A stretch of 60,342 nucleotides of DNA from Pseudomonas sp. REP124 (GTDB lineage: Bacteria; Pseudomonadota; Gammaproteobacteria; Pseudomonadales; Pseudomonadaceae). Position numbers and translations under genes: made by a program. The notes under the pieces were generated by a model. That model saw only the letters and a program-made list of their open reading frames with translations. It was not told the origin of the DNA and did no database searches. Numbering within the stretch: the first letter of the stretch is position 1; every line of letters begins with the position of its first letter. The stretch spans positions 1-60,342 of the forward strand of contig NZ_JAIQWX010000023.1 of NCBI RefSeq assembly GCF_020164475.1, written 5' to 3'. Positions 49,712 to 59,094 of this stretch are shown here, in pieces.

Positions 49712-50260
49712 ATGGACATAGCGCCACGATTCATCATCCATGAAACCGAGCACTGGATACTCAACCATCACATGTCGTCAAAGCTTCCCGGCTATCTGGT
49801 GCTGGGGACTCGTTACCCTGTCCGCTCGTTGTCCGACTTGCCGGAAGAAGCGCTGATCGAAATGGGCCCGCTGCTGGCCCGCGTGCAGAAAATTCTGCAA
49901 GCGGAACTGCAACCCAAATGGCTCTACATCAGCCGCTTCGGCCATGACCCGCGCTTCCCCATCCATTTTCACTACATCCCGGTCTACAGCTGGGTCGAAG
50001 ACTTGTTCTGCAAGGACGATCGCTATCGCGTGCTGAAGAGTTTCGGCGTGGGGGCCGATGCGCATACATCGACCGATGGCGCAGAAATGACCCTTTACGT
50101 CTGGCGTGAATTCGGCGAGAGCCTTGAGCCCCCGAGCATTCAGGGGCCTTCGATCGAGCAGACCATCGAGCGCCTGCGGTTGGCGTTTGGGGGTCCCCTG
50201 CCATTTCATGCGGCGGAAAGACAGGCTGTTATCGAGCCGCTGCGCCAAGGAACTCACTGA
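49712..50260 (+). CDS. HIT-like domain protein
   Basis: A 182-residue cytoplasmic protein with a histidine-triad-like motif HFHYIPVYSW (about residues 90-99), close to the HxHxHxx consensus but with the last His replaced by Pro-Val. The N-terminal half (WILNHHMSSKLPGYLVLGTR, LYISRFGHDPRFPIHFHYIP) matches the HIT fold core. HIT proteins hydrolyse or transfer nucleotidyl groups; the altered triad leaves activity in doubt. The 3' end overlaps the convergent hydrolase gene by 32 bases. Confidence 0.75.
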   Translation: MDIAPRFIIHETEHWILNHHMSSKLPGYLVLGTRYPVRSLSDLPEEALIEMGPLLARVQKILQAELQPKWLYISRFGHDPRFPIHFHYIPVYSWVEDLFCKDDRYRVLKSFGVGADAHTSTDGAEMTLYVWREFGESLEPPSIQGPSIEQTIERLRLAFGGPLPFHAAERQAVIEPLRQGTH

Positions 50261-51035
50261 CCGCCGGGAGCACCCTGTCCGGGGCCTCGCGGTGCGGCAC
50301 ATGATGACAATCGTCCACGATCAGATACTCGCCCGTGCCAGTCGATAGCCGGGCGATGCGCTTGGGATGCAGGTCCGAACCGTATTCATCGTACTGACCA
50401 TGAATGGCCAGCGACGGGCAGTTGATGGCGTCGACCGTGTTTTCGATCGTCCAGTCGCTGAACGCCGGGGATAGCCAGGTCTCTGTCCAGGCGGCCAACA
50501 CCCAGGGCGCTTTCGCGCCGTGATACTTCTCCAGCCTGCCCATCTGTCCCGGCTGTGCGAATTGCTCCTTGGCGACTCGAATGCCTTCCAGGGTGCGATC
50601 CTCGACGAACGCCTGCGCCGACACCGTGATCAGGGCCGTGCATTGCTGCCCGTACCGGGACGCGCACACCGCCGCCATAGCCCCGCCAACGCTGTGCCCG
50701 AAGGCAATGAAATTTTCGATCCCCAACGCCGCCTTCAAATGCCCGAAAAACCCTGCGGCCTCATCGCGGATGAAGTGCAGAGGCAGCGTGCCGGGATACG
50801 CATCGGATTGGCCGAAACCGAGGCGGTCATAGGCAATCACTTCGTGCCCGGTCGCGCGGCACAGTTGCTCGGGGAAGTCGCGCCACAGGGCCACGCATCC
50901 CAGCGAGTCATGGAAAAGCACGATGGGCGGTTTCGCCGCAGTGCCCACACCCTCTTGCGGGAACCAGCGACTGACAAACAGCCGACCGTGGGGCGTATCG
51001 ATCCAGAGCGTTTCATTACTGACGGACAAATGCAT
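50229..51035 (-). CDS. Alpha/beta hydrolase
   Basis: A 268-residue cytoplasmic hydrolase starting MHLSVSNETLWIDTPHGRLF; a 31-residue extension to 51128 is possible but would reach into the Fur-like site. The oxyanion region is LFHDSLGCVALW, the nucleophile Ser lies in AFGHSVGGAMAAV, the Asp in IHGQYDEYGSD and the His in DCHHVPHREAP. The pattern YDRLGFGQSD is typical of esterase/lipase-like members. Convergent overlap of 32 bases with the HIT-like gene. Substrate unknown. Confidence 0.85.
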   Translation of the reverse strand: MHLSVSNETLWIDTPHGRLFVSRWFPQEGVGTAAKPPIVLFHDSLGCVALWRDFPEQLCRATGHEVIAYDRLGFGQSDAYPGTLPLHFIRDEAAGFFGHLKAALGIENFIAFGHSVGGAMAAVCASRYGQQCTALITVSAQAFVEDRTLEGIRVAKEQFAQPGQMGRLEKYHGAKAPWVLAAWTETWLSPAFSDWTIENTVDAINCPSLAIHGQYDEYGSDLHPKRIARLSTGTGEYLIVDDCHHVPHREAPDRVLPAVSEFLGAAAR

Positions 51036-51133
51036 TCGGGGCCTCGTGGAGCAGTGATCACCGGACTGTAACAGCTTGTTGTACAACCGGCGCCCTGCGA
51101 GGCTCTTGCCGTTAGGCAAAGCGCTCATTACAA

Positions 51134-51152
51134 TTGCTAATAATTCTCACTT
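51134..51152 (+). promoter_or_regulatory. Fur-box-like site upstream of the sigma factor gene
   Basis: ATTGCTAATAATTCTCACTT lies 20-40 bases before the sigma gene ATG and resembles the AATGATTCTCATT style of Fur sites found before pseudomonad iron-starvation sigma genes. The match to the 19-bp consensus is partial. Confidence 0.5.
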
Positions 51153-51170
51153 AGAAAAAGCATTGACGCG

Positions 51171-51692
51171 ATGAGTGACCTTCAGTCTGCGGTTTATCAG
51201 CACCACGTTCGCTGTGTCGAAGCCCTGTACGTCGACCATCAAGGCTGGCTGTACGGCTGGCTTCAGCGAAAACTGGGGAATCGCGTGGATGCCGCAGACC
51301 TGATGCACGATACCTTCACGCGCATCCTCGCCGGCAAGTCCCTGCCTGATCTTGCAGAGCCGCGGGCTTATCTGACCTGCGTGGCCAAGGGCATTCTCGT
51401 CAATTGGTATCAGCGTCAGGCGCTGGAACGTGCCTATCTGTCGGCGCTGGAGCAAATGCCCGAATCGCTGGCCCCCTCCCCCGAACAACGCTTCCTGATT
51501 CTGGAAACCCTGCATGAAGTCGATGCGATGCTCGATTCGCTGCCGGTGCTGGTCAAGCGCGCATTCCTGCTGTCGCAGATCGGCGGGATGAAATACCACG
51601 ACATCGCGACGAAGCTGGATGTATCGCTGATAACCGTCAAACGCTGTATGAAGCAGGCCTTCGTCCAGTGCCTGACGTTGACGCCAGCATGA
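51171..51692 (+). CDS. ECF sigma factor, iron-starvation (FecI) type
   Basis: A 173-residue ECF sigma factor. Region 2 shows LMHDTFTRILAGKSLPDLAE and AYLTCVAKGILVNWYQRQAL; region 4 shows FLLSQIGGMKYHDIATKLDV and VSLITVKRCMKQAFVQC. The FecI hallmark of DAADLMHDTF and short linker is clear. It directs transcription of the downstream TonB receptor gene in response to an outer-membrane ferric-siderophore signal. Its stop overlaps the anti-sigma gene start as ATGA. A Fur-like site upstream implies repression by iron. Confidence 0.93.
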   Translation: MSDLQSAVYQHHVRCVEALYVDHQGWLYGWLQRKLGNRVDAADLMHDTFTRILAGKSLPDLAEPRAYLTCVAKGILVNWYQRQALERAYLSALEQMPESLAPSPEQRFLILETLHEVDAMLDSLPVLVKRAFLLSQIGGMKYHDIATKLDVSLITVKRCMKQAFVQCLTLTPA

Positions 51693-52657
51693 ACGCCCCT
51701 TCGAAGATCAACCCCGTCGCCCTGGAAGAAGCTGCCGAGTGGCTGATGCGCTTGAGCGAGGGCTCGCTGAGCGAGCGTGAACTGCTGCAATGGCAACAGT
51801 GGCGAGCCAGCAACAGCGAATGCGAATTCGCCTGGCAGCGTGCGGAGACCCTGATGGGCAAGCTGGGCGGATTGCCGCCGGAACTGGCGATGCCGGCACT
51901 CGACCGGCCCGACAACCCGCAACGCCGGGCGATGCTCGGGCGCCTGGCCGCGTTGCTGGCCCTGGCCCCGGCGGGCTGGATCGGCTGGCAGTTGAACGAG
52001 CGCCTGGGCTGGACCGCCGACTATCACGCCGGGATTGGCGAGCGTCGCGAGTTGACCCTCGCCGATGGCAGTCAACTGACCCTCAATACCGATACCTCGG
52101 TCGACGTGAACTTCGATGCGCAACAGCGCCTGATTCGCGTGCGTCGCGGTGAAATCCTGGTGCAGACGGCGGCGGATATTCAGGTGCCGGGCCGGCCGTT
52201 CCGGGTCTCCACCGAACAGGGCCTGATGCAGGCGCTGGGCACCCGTTTCAGTGTTCGCGAAGGCGACGGTGTCACCCGATTGGCGGTGCTGGAGGGTCGG
52301 GTGCAGATCGAACTGTACAAACGCCCGCAGGCGACGCCGATGATCTTGAGTGCAGGTCAGCAAACTTCATTTTCTGCCTCTGTCATCGGCCCGATAAAGT
52401 CCGCCGACAGCGCCCTGATCGCCTGGAGCGAAGGCATGCTGGTGGCCGACGGCATGCCGCTGGGAGAGTTTGCGAAAGAACTGGCGCGTTACCGCCATGG
52501 CCTGGTGCGCTGCGATCCGGCGGTGGCCAAAGTGCGGGTTTCCGGGGCGTTTCCGCTGGACGACAACCGCCAGGCGCTGAACATGCTGGTGCAGACCTAT
52601 CCGGTCAAAGTGAGCACGCATCTGGGCGGTTATTTGCTCACCATTTCCCCCGCCTGA
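51689..52657 (+). CDS. FecR-type anti-sigma factor/signal transducer
   Basis: A 322-residue inner-membrane protein. The N-terminal cytoplasmic DUF4880-type segment (ALEEAAEWLMRLSEGSLSER, LQWQQWRASNSECEFAWQRA) binds the sigma factor. One membrane helix lies near residues 88-105 (LAALLALAPAGWIGWQL). The periplasmic FecR domain has RRELTLADGSQLTLNTDTSV, VRRGEILVQTA and FRVSTEQGLMQALGTRFSV. It relays the signal from the receptor's N-terminal domain to the sigma factor. ATG 51689 is preferred over GTG 51668 because it overlaps the sigma stop. Confidence 0.93.
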   Translation: MNAPSKINPVALEEAAEWLMRLSEGSLSERELLQWQQWRASNSECEFAWQRAETLMGKLGGLPPELAMPALDRPDNPQRRAMLGRLAALLALAPAGWIGWQLNERLGWTADYHAGIGERRELTLADGSQLTLNTDTSVDVNFDAQQRLIRVRRGEILVQTAADIQVPGRPFRVSTEQGLMQALGTRFSVREGDGVTRLAVLEGRVQIELYKRPQATPMILSAGQQTSFSASVIGPIKSADSALIAWSEGMLVADGMPLGEFAKELARYRHGLVRCDPAVAKVRVSGAFPLDDNRQALNMLVQTYPVKVSTHLGGYLLTISPA

Positions 52658-52664
52658 ACACCTC

Positions 52665-52764
52665 TGTAGGAGCGAGCACGCTCGCGATGGTGGTCAACGA
52701 TGACGCTGGAAACCTGACGCCCCGCGGTGTCCCGTCCTCCATCGCGAGCGTGCTCGCTCCTACA
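52665..52764. repeat. REPIN
   Basis: Arms TGTAGGAGCGAGCACGCTCG then CGATGG and exact complement ending at 52764, with the standard TGGTCAACGATGACGCTGG spacer. It sits between the anti-sigma gene and its receptor gene. Confidence 0.85.
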
Positions 52765-52860
52765 GGTAAAAATATTTTTGCCGGGGGCTGATACTTTTTC
52801 CGCACTCGGCTGGCAAGGGAAGAAACACCCCTTTCCCTTGCCGACAGGATCACGACTCAA

Positions 52861-55266
52861 ATGCCCGTTTTACGCGCCCCACGCTTCGCTCCTCCCCTGC
52901 GCCACACCCTTTTCGGCCTGCTGATCGGCGGCACCTGCGCCTCTGCGTGGGCGGCGCAACCGGCTGCCATCAGCGATGTGCGCAGCTATCAGATCCCGGC
53001 CGGCCCGCTGGGGCAGACCCTGTCGCGCTTCGCCGCCGACAGTCGCATCGCCCTGTCCTTCGACCCGGCCCTTACCGACGGCCAGCAAAGCCCCGGCCTG
53101 TCCGGCACCTATTCGCCACTCGAGGCGCTGAGCCGCCTGCTGAACGGCACCGGCCTGGACATGGTCCAGCGCAGCGATGCCAGCTACACCCTGGTGCGCT
53201 CGGCCAACAGCGGCGCGTTGCAACTGGGCGCGACAGCGATCAACGCCCAACTGCTCGGCGTGACCACCGAAGGCACGCATTCCTACACCACCAACGAAGT
53301 GAGCATCGGCAAGGGCAACATCAAGCTCAAGGACATCCCGCAATCGGTGTCGGTGGTCACCCGCCAGCGCATGGACGACCAGAACATGAACAGCCTGCAG
53401 GACGCCATGCGCCAGGTGACCGGGGTGACGATCAAGACCTACAACTCCGGTTCCAGCCTCAACGACGTGTACATGCGCGGCTTCCTGGTCGATCAGGTGC
53501 AGGTCGACGGCGTCTCGCAACCCACCGGCCAGGGCGACATGGCCACCTCATTCGACCTGGCGATGTACGACCGCATCGAAGTGCTGCGCGGCCCGTCCGG
53601 CCTGTACCAAGGTGCGGGCGAACCCGGCGGCACGATCAACGTGGTGCGCAAGCGCGCCCTTGGCCAATTCGCCATCGGCGGCGAACTGGCGGCCGGCTCG
53701 TACGATCATTACCGTTCCTCGGTGGACGTCACCGGTCCGTTGAATGAACAGGGCAACGTGCGCGGACGTTTCATCACCGCCTACGAGAACAACAAATCCT
53801 TTGTCGACTACGCGCAGAACGAACGCCCGATGGTTTACGGTCGCCTGGAATTCGACCTGGATCCGGCCACCACCCTGTCGGTCGGCGGCGCCTATCAGCA
53901 GAACCATTCCACCCCGGCCTTCGGCTTGCCCGCCTATGCCAACGGCAAGCTGCTGGACGTGCCGCGCTCGACCTTCGTCGATGCGAAGTGGAACGAACTG
54001 AACGAAAAAGTCTGGGAAACCTTCGCCGAAGTCGACCACGCTCTGGACAACGGCGGCCAGTTCAAGACCACCCTGACCTACCGCGACGCCGAAACCCCCA
54101 AGCGCAATTTCACCTGGGCCGACGGCGCGGTCGATCCGGACACCGGCGACAGCTGGGCCGTGGCCTACAACTACTACACCCACATCAAGACCATCGGCGC
54201 CGACAGCTTCGTCACCACCCCCTTCGAAGCCCTGGGCCGCACCCACGAATTCACCGTGGGCGCCGAATATCAGCACCTGGACAAGGACTTCACCTACGGT
54301 GGCGGCGACTACTTCCCGATCAATGTCTTTGATCCGGGCAGTATCGACATCCCGAAACAGGACTACGTGAAGGACAACGGCAACTGGTCCAAATCCGACC
54401 AGTACGGCCTCTACACCCGCGCCAAGCTCAACGTCACCGACTGGCTCGACGTGATCGGCGGCAGCCGCGTGACCTGGTACGAAAGCGAGGCGAAAAACGC
54501 CAACGCCTTCTTCAACAACTTCGGCAGCGCCAGCACCAGCATCAACCGCAAGGTCGTGCCCTACGGCGCGATCATCGGCAAGCTCACGCCCGAGCTGTCG
54601 GCCTACGCCAGCTACACCGGCGTGTTCAAGCCGCAGAGCGAACTGGGCGCCGACAACACGCCGATCGGTCCGCGTGAGGGTGAGCAATACGAGATCGGCC
54701 TCAAGCGCGAATTCTTCGACGGACGCCTGAACGCCAGCATCGCGGTGTTCCGCATCTACGACGAAAACCGCGCCGAATACAACAACAGCATTGCCGCCTA
54801 CATGTCCGAGGGCAAGGCGCGCAGCCAGGGCTGGGAAACCGAGCTGAGCGGCAACCTGACCGACAACTGGAGCATCATCACCGGTTACGCCTTCACGTCC
54901 ACCAAGTACCTGAACGCCGAGGACGGCTCCGAAGGCAAGACCTTCAGCACCATCACGCCCAAGCACAACTTCAACCTGTGGACCAAGTACGAATTCAGCG
55001 ACGGCCCGCTCAAGGACTTCAGCGTCGCCGGCGGTGTTCGCGCGGTCAGTGACACCTACTACCAGCGTGAAGTGAAATTCCAGCAAGGCGGCTATGCCAT
55101 CGCCACCGCGCAGGTGGGCTACAAGATCAACGAAAACCTCTCGACCACCCTGACCGCCAACAACCTGTTCGACCGCAAGTACTACGACCGGGTGGATGCA
55201 TCGTGGGGCACCAACTTCTACGGCGATCCGCGCACCGTGACGCTGGCGGTGCGGGCGCAGTACTGA
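52861..55266 (+). CDS. TonB-dependent ferric-siderophore receptor with signalling domain
   Basis: An 801-residue outer-membrane receptor. Signal peptide ends near AWA-AQPA (about residue 32). An STN signalling domain follows (YQIPAGPLGQTLSRFAADSR, LSGTYSPLEALSRLLNGTGL), then the plug (IPQSVSVVTRQRMDDQNMNS, IEVLRGPSGLYQGAGEPGGT) and a 22-strand barrel ending in the aromatic closing strand RTVTLAVRAQY. Presence of the STN domain and the adjacent sigma/anti-sigma pair shows cell-surface signalling. The pattern is of the FpvA/FoxA/FiuA class of hydroxamate or mixed siderophore receptors; the ligand cannot be read from sequence and is probably a foreign siderophore. Confidence 0.94.
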   Translation: MPVLRAPRFAPPLRHTLFGLLIGGTCASAWAAQPAAISDVRSYQIPAGPLGQTLSRFAADSRIALSFDPALTDGQQSPGLSGTYSPLEALSRLLNGTGLDMVQRSDASYTLVRSANSGALQLGATAINAQLLGVTTEGTHSYTTNEVSIGKGNIKLKDIPQSVSVVTRQRMDDQNMNSLQDAMRQVTGVTIKTYNSGSSLNDVYMRGFLVDQVQVDGVSQPTGQGDMATSFDLAMYDRIEVLRGPSGLYQGAGEPGGTINVVRKRALGQFAIGGELAAGSYDHYRSSVDVTGPLNEQGNVRGRFITAYENNKSFVDYAQNERPMVYGRLEFDLDPATTLSVGGAYQQNHSTPAFGLPAYANGKLLDVPRSTFVDAKWNELNEKVWETFAEVDHALDNGGQFKTTLTYRDAETPKRNFTWADGAVDPDTGDSWAVAYNYYTHIKTIGADSFVTTPFEALGRTHEFTVGAEYQHLDKDFTYGGGDYFPINVFDPGSIDIPKQDYVKDNGNWSKSDQYGLYTRAKLNVTDWLDVIGGSRVTWYESEAKNANAFFNNFGSASTSINRKVVPYGAIIGKLTPELSAYASYTGVFKPQSELGADNTPIGPREGEQYEIGLKREFFDGRLNASIAVFRIYDENRAEYNNSIAAYMSEGKARSQGWETELSGNLTDNWSIITGYAFTSTKYLNAEDGSEGKTFSTITPKHNFNLWTKYEFSDGPLKDFSVAGGVRAVSDTYYQREVKFQQGGYAIATAQVGYKINENLSTTLTANNLFDRKYYDRVDASWGTNFYGDPRTVTLAVRAQY

Positions 55267-55278
55267 GCCCACGGAACC

Positions 55279-55409
55279 TGTAGCAGCTGTCGAGCTTGCG
55301 AGGCTGCGTCCGGCTGCGAAGCGGTCGTAAAACCTGTGTACCGGATCTGCCTGACAGACCAGGGTGCCCAAATTTACGACGGCTACGCAGCCGAACGCAG
55401 ACTGCTACA
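55279..55409. repeat. Large hairpin repeat, diverged copy 3
   Basis: Starts TGTAGCAGCTGTCGAGCTTG and ends CGAACGCAGACTGCTACA. It is related to the elements at 26346 and 27414 but its arms now mispair, with a small deletion in the right arm. Confidence 0.75.
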
Positions 55410-55426
55410 GATCCGGCGACCTACAC

Positions 55427-55756
55427 TCAAGTCGCCTTCCCCTCCCCAATCACATCATCCGCCCAACTGACCGCCGCCACGACCGTCGGGAACCCGATGG
55501 TGCTGGTAAGCGCAATCAACGCATGCCGAACCTGCTCCGGCGTCCCCCCCGCCTCCAGCGCCCGCCGCGCATGACTATGCACCGCCCCCTCCGAGCGAAC
55601 CGCCGCCGCGGCACCCAGCTGAATCAACTGCACCGACAACTCATCCAGTGGCCCCGCATGCCGAACATTCGCCCCCAACGCCTCGACAGCATCCAGAAAA
55701 TCCGGGTAAGTCCGTTTCAGGTTTTCGTACGTGGTGTGATCTCTCTTCTTCGCCAT
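55427..55756 (-). CDS. Carboxymuconolactone decarboxylase-like protein
   Basis: A 109-residue protein starting MAKKRDHTTYENLKRTYPDF. The CMD/AhpD fold is indicated by LSVQLIQLGAAAAVRSEGAV, HSHARRALEAGGTPEQVRHA and ALTSTIGFPTVVAAVSWADD. The redox CxxC of AhpD is absent, leaving only the conserved E-x5-H-type arrangement, so it is not an alkylhydroperoxidase partner. An 18-residue extension to 55810 has no ribosome site. Function unknown. Confidence 0.82.
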   Translation of the reverse strand: MAKKRDHTTYENLKRTYPDFLDAVEALGANVRHAGPLDELSVQLIQLGAAAAVRSEGAVHSHARRALEAGGTPEQVRHALIALTSTIGFPTVVAAVSWADDVIGEGKAT

Positions 55757-56304
55757 GTGAACTACTCCGCGAGCATGTAAACGCATTTCATTGTAGGAGT
55801 TGGTGGACACAAAATCCGTGGACGCCCCCGAACCACTGTAGGAGCGAGCATGCTCGCGATGGTGGTCAACGATGACGCTGGCTCTCTGAATGCCCTCGGT
55901 GTCTGGGCGTTCATCGCGAGCAGGCTCGCTCCCACAATGGGTTTGGGTATGCCCGAAAGATCAGGTCGGCTACCAGGCCGCCTTCGCGGGCAAGCCCGCT
56001 CCCACAGGTATTGTGGTTGACACAAAATCCATGGGCGATCCCGAATCACTGTAGGAGCGAGCATGCTCGCGATGGTGGGCAACGATGACGCTGGCGGTCT
56101 GAATGCCCGCGGTGCCTAGGCTCTCATCGCAAGCAGGTTCACTCCCACAGAATCAGCAAAAACTTGCAATAATTGACAGTAGGCTAAGCTATGTTCAGCC
56201 AATTGCTCACGATGCTCGCATCTGCAGGTTTGGGTTGTTTCTGGAGAGCGTCTGCAACGGCTATTTCAGACAGGCCCCCAACCCATTGCGCAGGACTTGC
56301 CTCG
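55757..56304. repeat. REP-rich gap (two REPINs and a half element)
   Basis: REPIN at 55837-55936 (arms of two different subtypes, GAGCGAGCATGCTCGCG and GCGAGCAGGCTCGC), half REP at 55981-56007 and a degenerate REPIN at 56050-56149. The text CACTGTAGGAGCGAGCATGC recurs at 55835 and 56048, so a unit of about 213 bases was duplicated. Beyond 56150 the region contains the promoter side of the ligase gene, with no other gene visible. Confidence 0.78.
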
Positions 56305-57678
56305 ATGACCGAGCCTCTTCTCAGTTTCGACGAACTCAAGCGTGCCGCCGTCTCCGGCGAAATCGACACCGTTCTGGTGTGCATGGTCGACATGCAGGGC
56401 CGGCTGGTCGGCAAGCGATTCCAGGTCGAATTCTTCATCGACTCAGGCTACGAAGAAACCCACTGCTGCAACTACCTGCTGGCCGACGACATCGACATGG
56501 AACCGGTGCCCGGCTACGCCGCCGCGAGCTGGAGCAAAGGCTACGGCGACTTCGTCCTCAAACCCGACATGAGCACCCTGCGCAAGGTGCCCTGGCTGGA
56601 ATGCACGGCCCTGGTGCTGTGCGACGTGCTCGATCACCACCATCGCCAGGACCTGCCCCACAGCCCGCGAGCGATCCTCAAAAGACAGGTGGAACGCCTG
56701 CGCGAACGCGGCTACAAGGGCATGTTCGCCTCGGAACTGGAGTTCTACCTGTTCGACGAAAGCTACGAAGCCATCCACAAGCGCAACTACTACAAGCCGA
56801 AAACCGCCGGCCACTACATCGAGGACTACAACATCCTGCAGACCACCCGCGAGGAACCGGTGATGCGGGCGATTCGCAAGCACCTGCAGGCCTGCGGGAT
56901 TCCCGTGGAAAACTCCAAGGGCGAATGGGGCCCGGGCCAGGAAGAGATCAACATCCGCTACGCCGACGCCATGACCATGGCCGACCATCACGTACTCATC
57001 AAGCACGCCTGCAAGGAGATCGCGCAGCTGCAAGGCAAGTCGATCACCTTCATGGCCAAGTGGCGTTACGACGCCGCCGGTTCCAGCAGCCACATCCACA
57101 ATTCGCTGTGGGACAAGAACGGCAAGAAGCCACTGTTCTTTGACGCCAAAGCCGAGTTCGGCATGTCGAAACTGATGCGCTCCTGGGTGGCCGGGCAGCT
57201 CAAGTACGCCGACGACATCACCTGTTTCCTCGCGCCCTACATCAATTCCTACAAGCGCTTCCAGGCCGGCACCTTCGCCCCTACCAGGGCGGTCTGGAGC
57301 CGCGACAACCGCACCGCCGGTTTCCGCCTGTGCGCCGAAGAGAGCAAATCGATTCGCATCGAATGCCGCATCGGTGGCGCCGATCTCAACCCTTACCTGG
57401 CCTTCGCCGCGCTGATTGCCGCGGGGCTGGCGGGCATCGACGAGAAACTCAGCCTCGACCCGCCCTACGAGGGCGACGCCTACGCCAATGAAGAGCTGCC
57501 CGAAGTGTCCAAGACCCTGCGCGACGCCAGCGCCGCCTTGAAGGGCTCGGCCATGTTGCGCGAGGCCTTCGGCGATGAAGTGGTCGACCACTACGTGCAC
57601 ACCGCCGAATGGGAGCAGAAAGAGTACGACCGGCGGGTCACTGACTGGGAACTGCAGCGCGGCTTCGAGCGTTATTGA
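56305..57678 (+). CDS. Glutamine-synthetase-like gamma-glutamyl-amide ligase
   Basis: A 457-residue ATP-dependent ligase of the glutamine synthetase superfamily. The beta-grasp start is FDELKRAAVSGEIDTVLVCM, and the catalytic domain has MFASELEFYLFDESYEAIH, EWGPGQEEINIRYADAMTMA, the ATP-side AAGSSSHIHNSLWDKNGKKP and the Arg-rich IRIECRIGGADLNPYLAFAA. The pattern fits PuuA/IpuC-type enzymes that join glutamate to amines. Start ATG 56305 gives the usual N-terminus; an extension to 56191 is hydrophobic and unlikely. It heads an operon with two dehydrogenases. The amine substrate is unknown. Confidence 0.9.
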   Translation: MTEPLLSFDELKRAAVSGEIDTVLVCMVDMQGRLVGKRFQVEFFIDSGYEETHCCNYLLADDIDMEPVPGYAAASWSKGYGDFVLKPDMSTLRKVPWLECTALVLCDVLDHHHRQDLPHSPRAILKRQVERLRERGYKGMFASELEFYLFDESYEAIHKRNYYKPKTAGHYIEDYNILQTTREEPVMRAIRKHLQACGIPVENSKGEWGPGQEEINIRYADAMTMADHHVLIKHACKEIAQLQGKSITFMAKWRYDAAGSSSHIHNSLWDKNGKKPLFFDAKAEFGMSKLMRSWVAGQLKYADDITCFLAPYINSYKRFQAGTFAPTRAVWSRDNRTAGFRLCAEESKSIRIECRIGGADLNPYLAFAALIAAGLAGIDEKLSLDPPYEGDAYANEELPEVSKTLRDASAALKGSAMLREAFGDEVVDHYVHTAEWEQKEYDRRVTDWELQRGFERY

Positions 57679-57699
57679 TCACTCCAGGGTTGGGCAATC

Positions 57700-59091
57700 A
57701 TGACTGCAACGATTCAACTCATCTCGCCGGTCGATGGCCGGATCTATGCCGAGCGCCCGTACGCCGATGCCGGGCAGATCGAACAGGCGCTGACGGCGGC
57801 CACCAGCGCCCAGGCGCAATGGAAACTCAGACCTCTGAGCGAACGCGCGGCCTATTGCAGCGCCGCGGTGGACGCGATGCTGGCGATGAAGGACGACATC
57901 GTCCCGGAACTGGCCTGGCAGATGGGCCGTCCGGTGCGTTATGGCGCCGGCGAACTGCGCGGTTTCCAGGAGCGCGCCCGGCACATGATCGCCATCGCGC
58001 CGCAGGCGCTGGCTAACGTCGAGCCGACACCCATCGCCGGTTTCCGCCGGCATATCCAGCGCGATCCGCTGGGCACGGTGCTGGTGGTCGCGCCGTGGAA
58101 TTACCCCTACCTCACGGCGGTCAACACCATCATCCCGGCGCTGATGGCGGGCAACAGCGTCCTGCTCAAGCACGCCTCGCAAACCCTGCTGGTCGGTGAG
58201 CGTTTCGCCGAAGCCTTCCGCCGTGCGCGCCTGCCCGAAGGGCTGTTCCAGAACCTGCTGCTGAGCCACGAGCAGACCGGCGCGATCATCGGATCAGGTC
58301 GTGTGCATCAGGTGAATTTCACCGGCTCCGTGCCCGCAGGCAAAGCCATGGAAAGGGCCGCCACCGGCAGATTCCTCGGCCTGGGCCTGGAACTCGGCGG
58401 CAAGGACCCGGCTTACGTGCGGGCCGACGCCAACCTCGAATACGCCGTGGAAAACCTGGTGGACGGCAGCTTCTTCAACTCCGGGCAAAGCTGCTGCGCC
58501 ATCGAACGCATCTACGTCGATCAGTCCCTCTATCCGCAATTCATCGAACGCTTCGCCTCCTTCACCCGCCAGTACGTGCTGGGCAATCCGCTGGACGAAG
58601 CCACGACCCTCGGCCCGCTGATCAATCCCGGCGCGGCGGACTTCGTTCGCAAGCAGATCGCCGACGCGCTGGCCCAGGGCGCCAAGGCGCTGATCGAGCC
58701 CCAGGCCTTCGCCCCCGACGTCTCGGGCAGCGCCTACCTGGCGCCGCAGGTGCTGGTCAACGTCACCCATCAAATGTCGGTGATGCGCGATGAAAGCTTC
58801 GGTCCAGTGGTCGGCATCATGCCGGTCAGCGGAGATGACGAAGCGGTGGCCCTGATGAACGATAGCGAATTCGGCCTCAGCGCCTCGATCTGGACCTCGG
58901 ACCTCGCCGCCGCCGAACGCCTGGGCAACCGGGTCGACACCGGCACCCTGTTCATGAACCGCTGCGACTACCTGGACCCGGCGCTGGCCTGGACCGGGAT
59001 GAAGAACAGCGGGCGCGGCGTGACTCTGTCGAGCCTGGGCTACGAACACCTGACCCGCGCCAAATCCTTCCATTTGCGCCACGAGATCTGA
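57700..59091 (+). CDS. Aldehyde dehydrogenase
   Basis: A 463-residue NAD(P)-dependent dehydrogenase. NAD-binding and catalytic motifs are VVAPWNYPYLTAVNTI, NFTGSVPAGKAMERA, the base Glu in LGLELGGKDPAYV and the nucleophile Cys in FFNSGQSCCAIERIYV. GYEHLTRAKSFHLRHEI closes the protein. It starts 21 bases after the ligase stop. It should oxidise the aldehyde formed from the gamma-glutamylated amino alcohol or amine to an acid. Confidence 0.92.
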   Translation: MTATIQLISPVDGRIYAERPYADAGQIEQALTAATSAQAQWKLRPLSERAAYCSAAVDAMLAMKDDIVPELAWQMGRPVRYGAGELRGFQERARHMIAIAPQALANVEPTPIAGFRRHIQRDPLGTVLVVAPWNYPYLTAVNTIIPALMAGNSVLLKHASQTLLVGERFAEAFRRARLPEGLFQNLLLSHEQTGAIIGSGRVHQVNFTGSVPAGKAMERAATGRFLGLGLELGGKDPAYVRADANLEYAVENLVDGSFFNSGQSCCAIERIYVDQSLYPQFIERFASFTRQYVLGNPLDEATTLGPLINPGAADFVRKQIADALAQGAKALIEPQAFAPDVSGSAYLAPQVLVNVTHQMSVMRDESFGPVVGIMPVSGDDEAVALMNDSEFGLSASIWTSDLAAAERLGNRVDTGTLFMNRCDYLDPALAWTGMKNSGRGVTLSSLGYEHLTRAKSFHLRHEI

Positions 59092-59094
59092 ACC

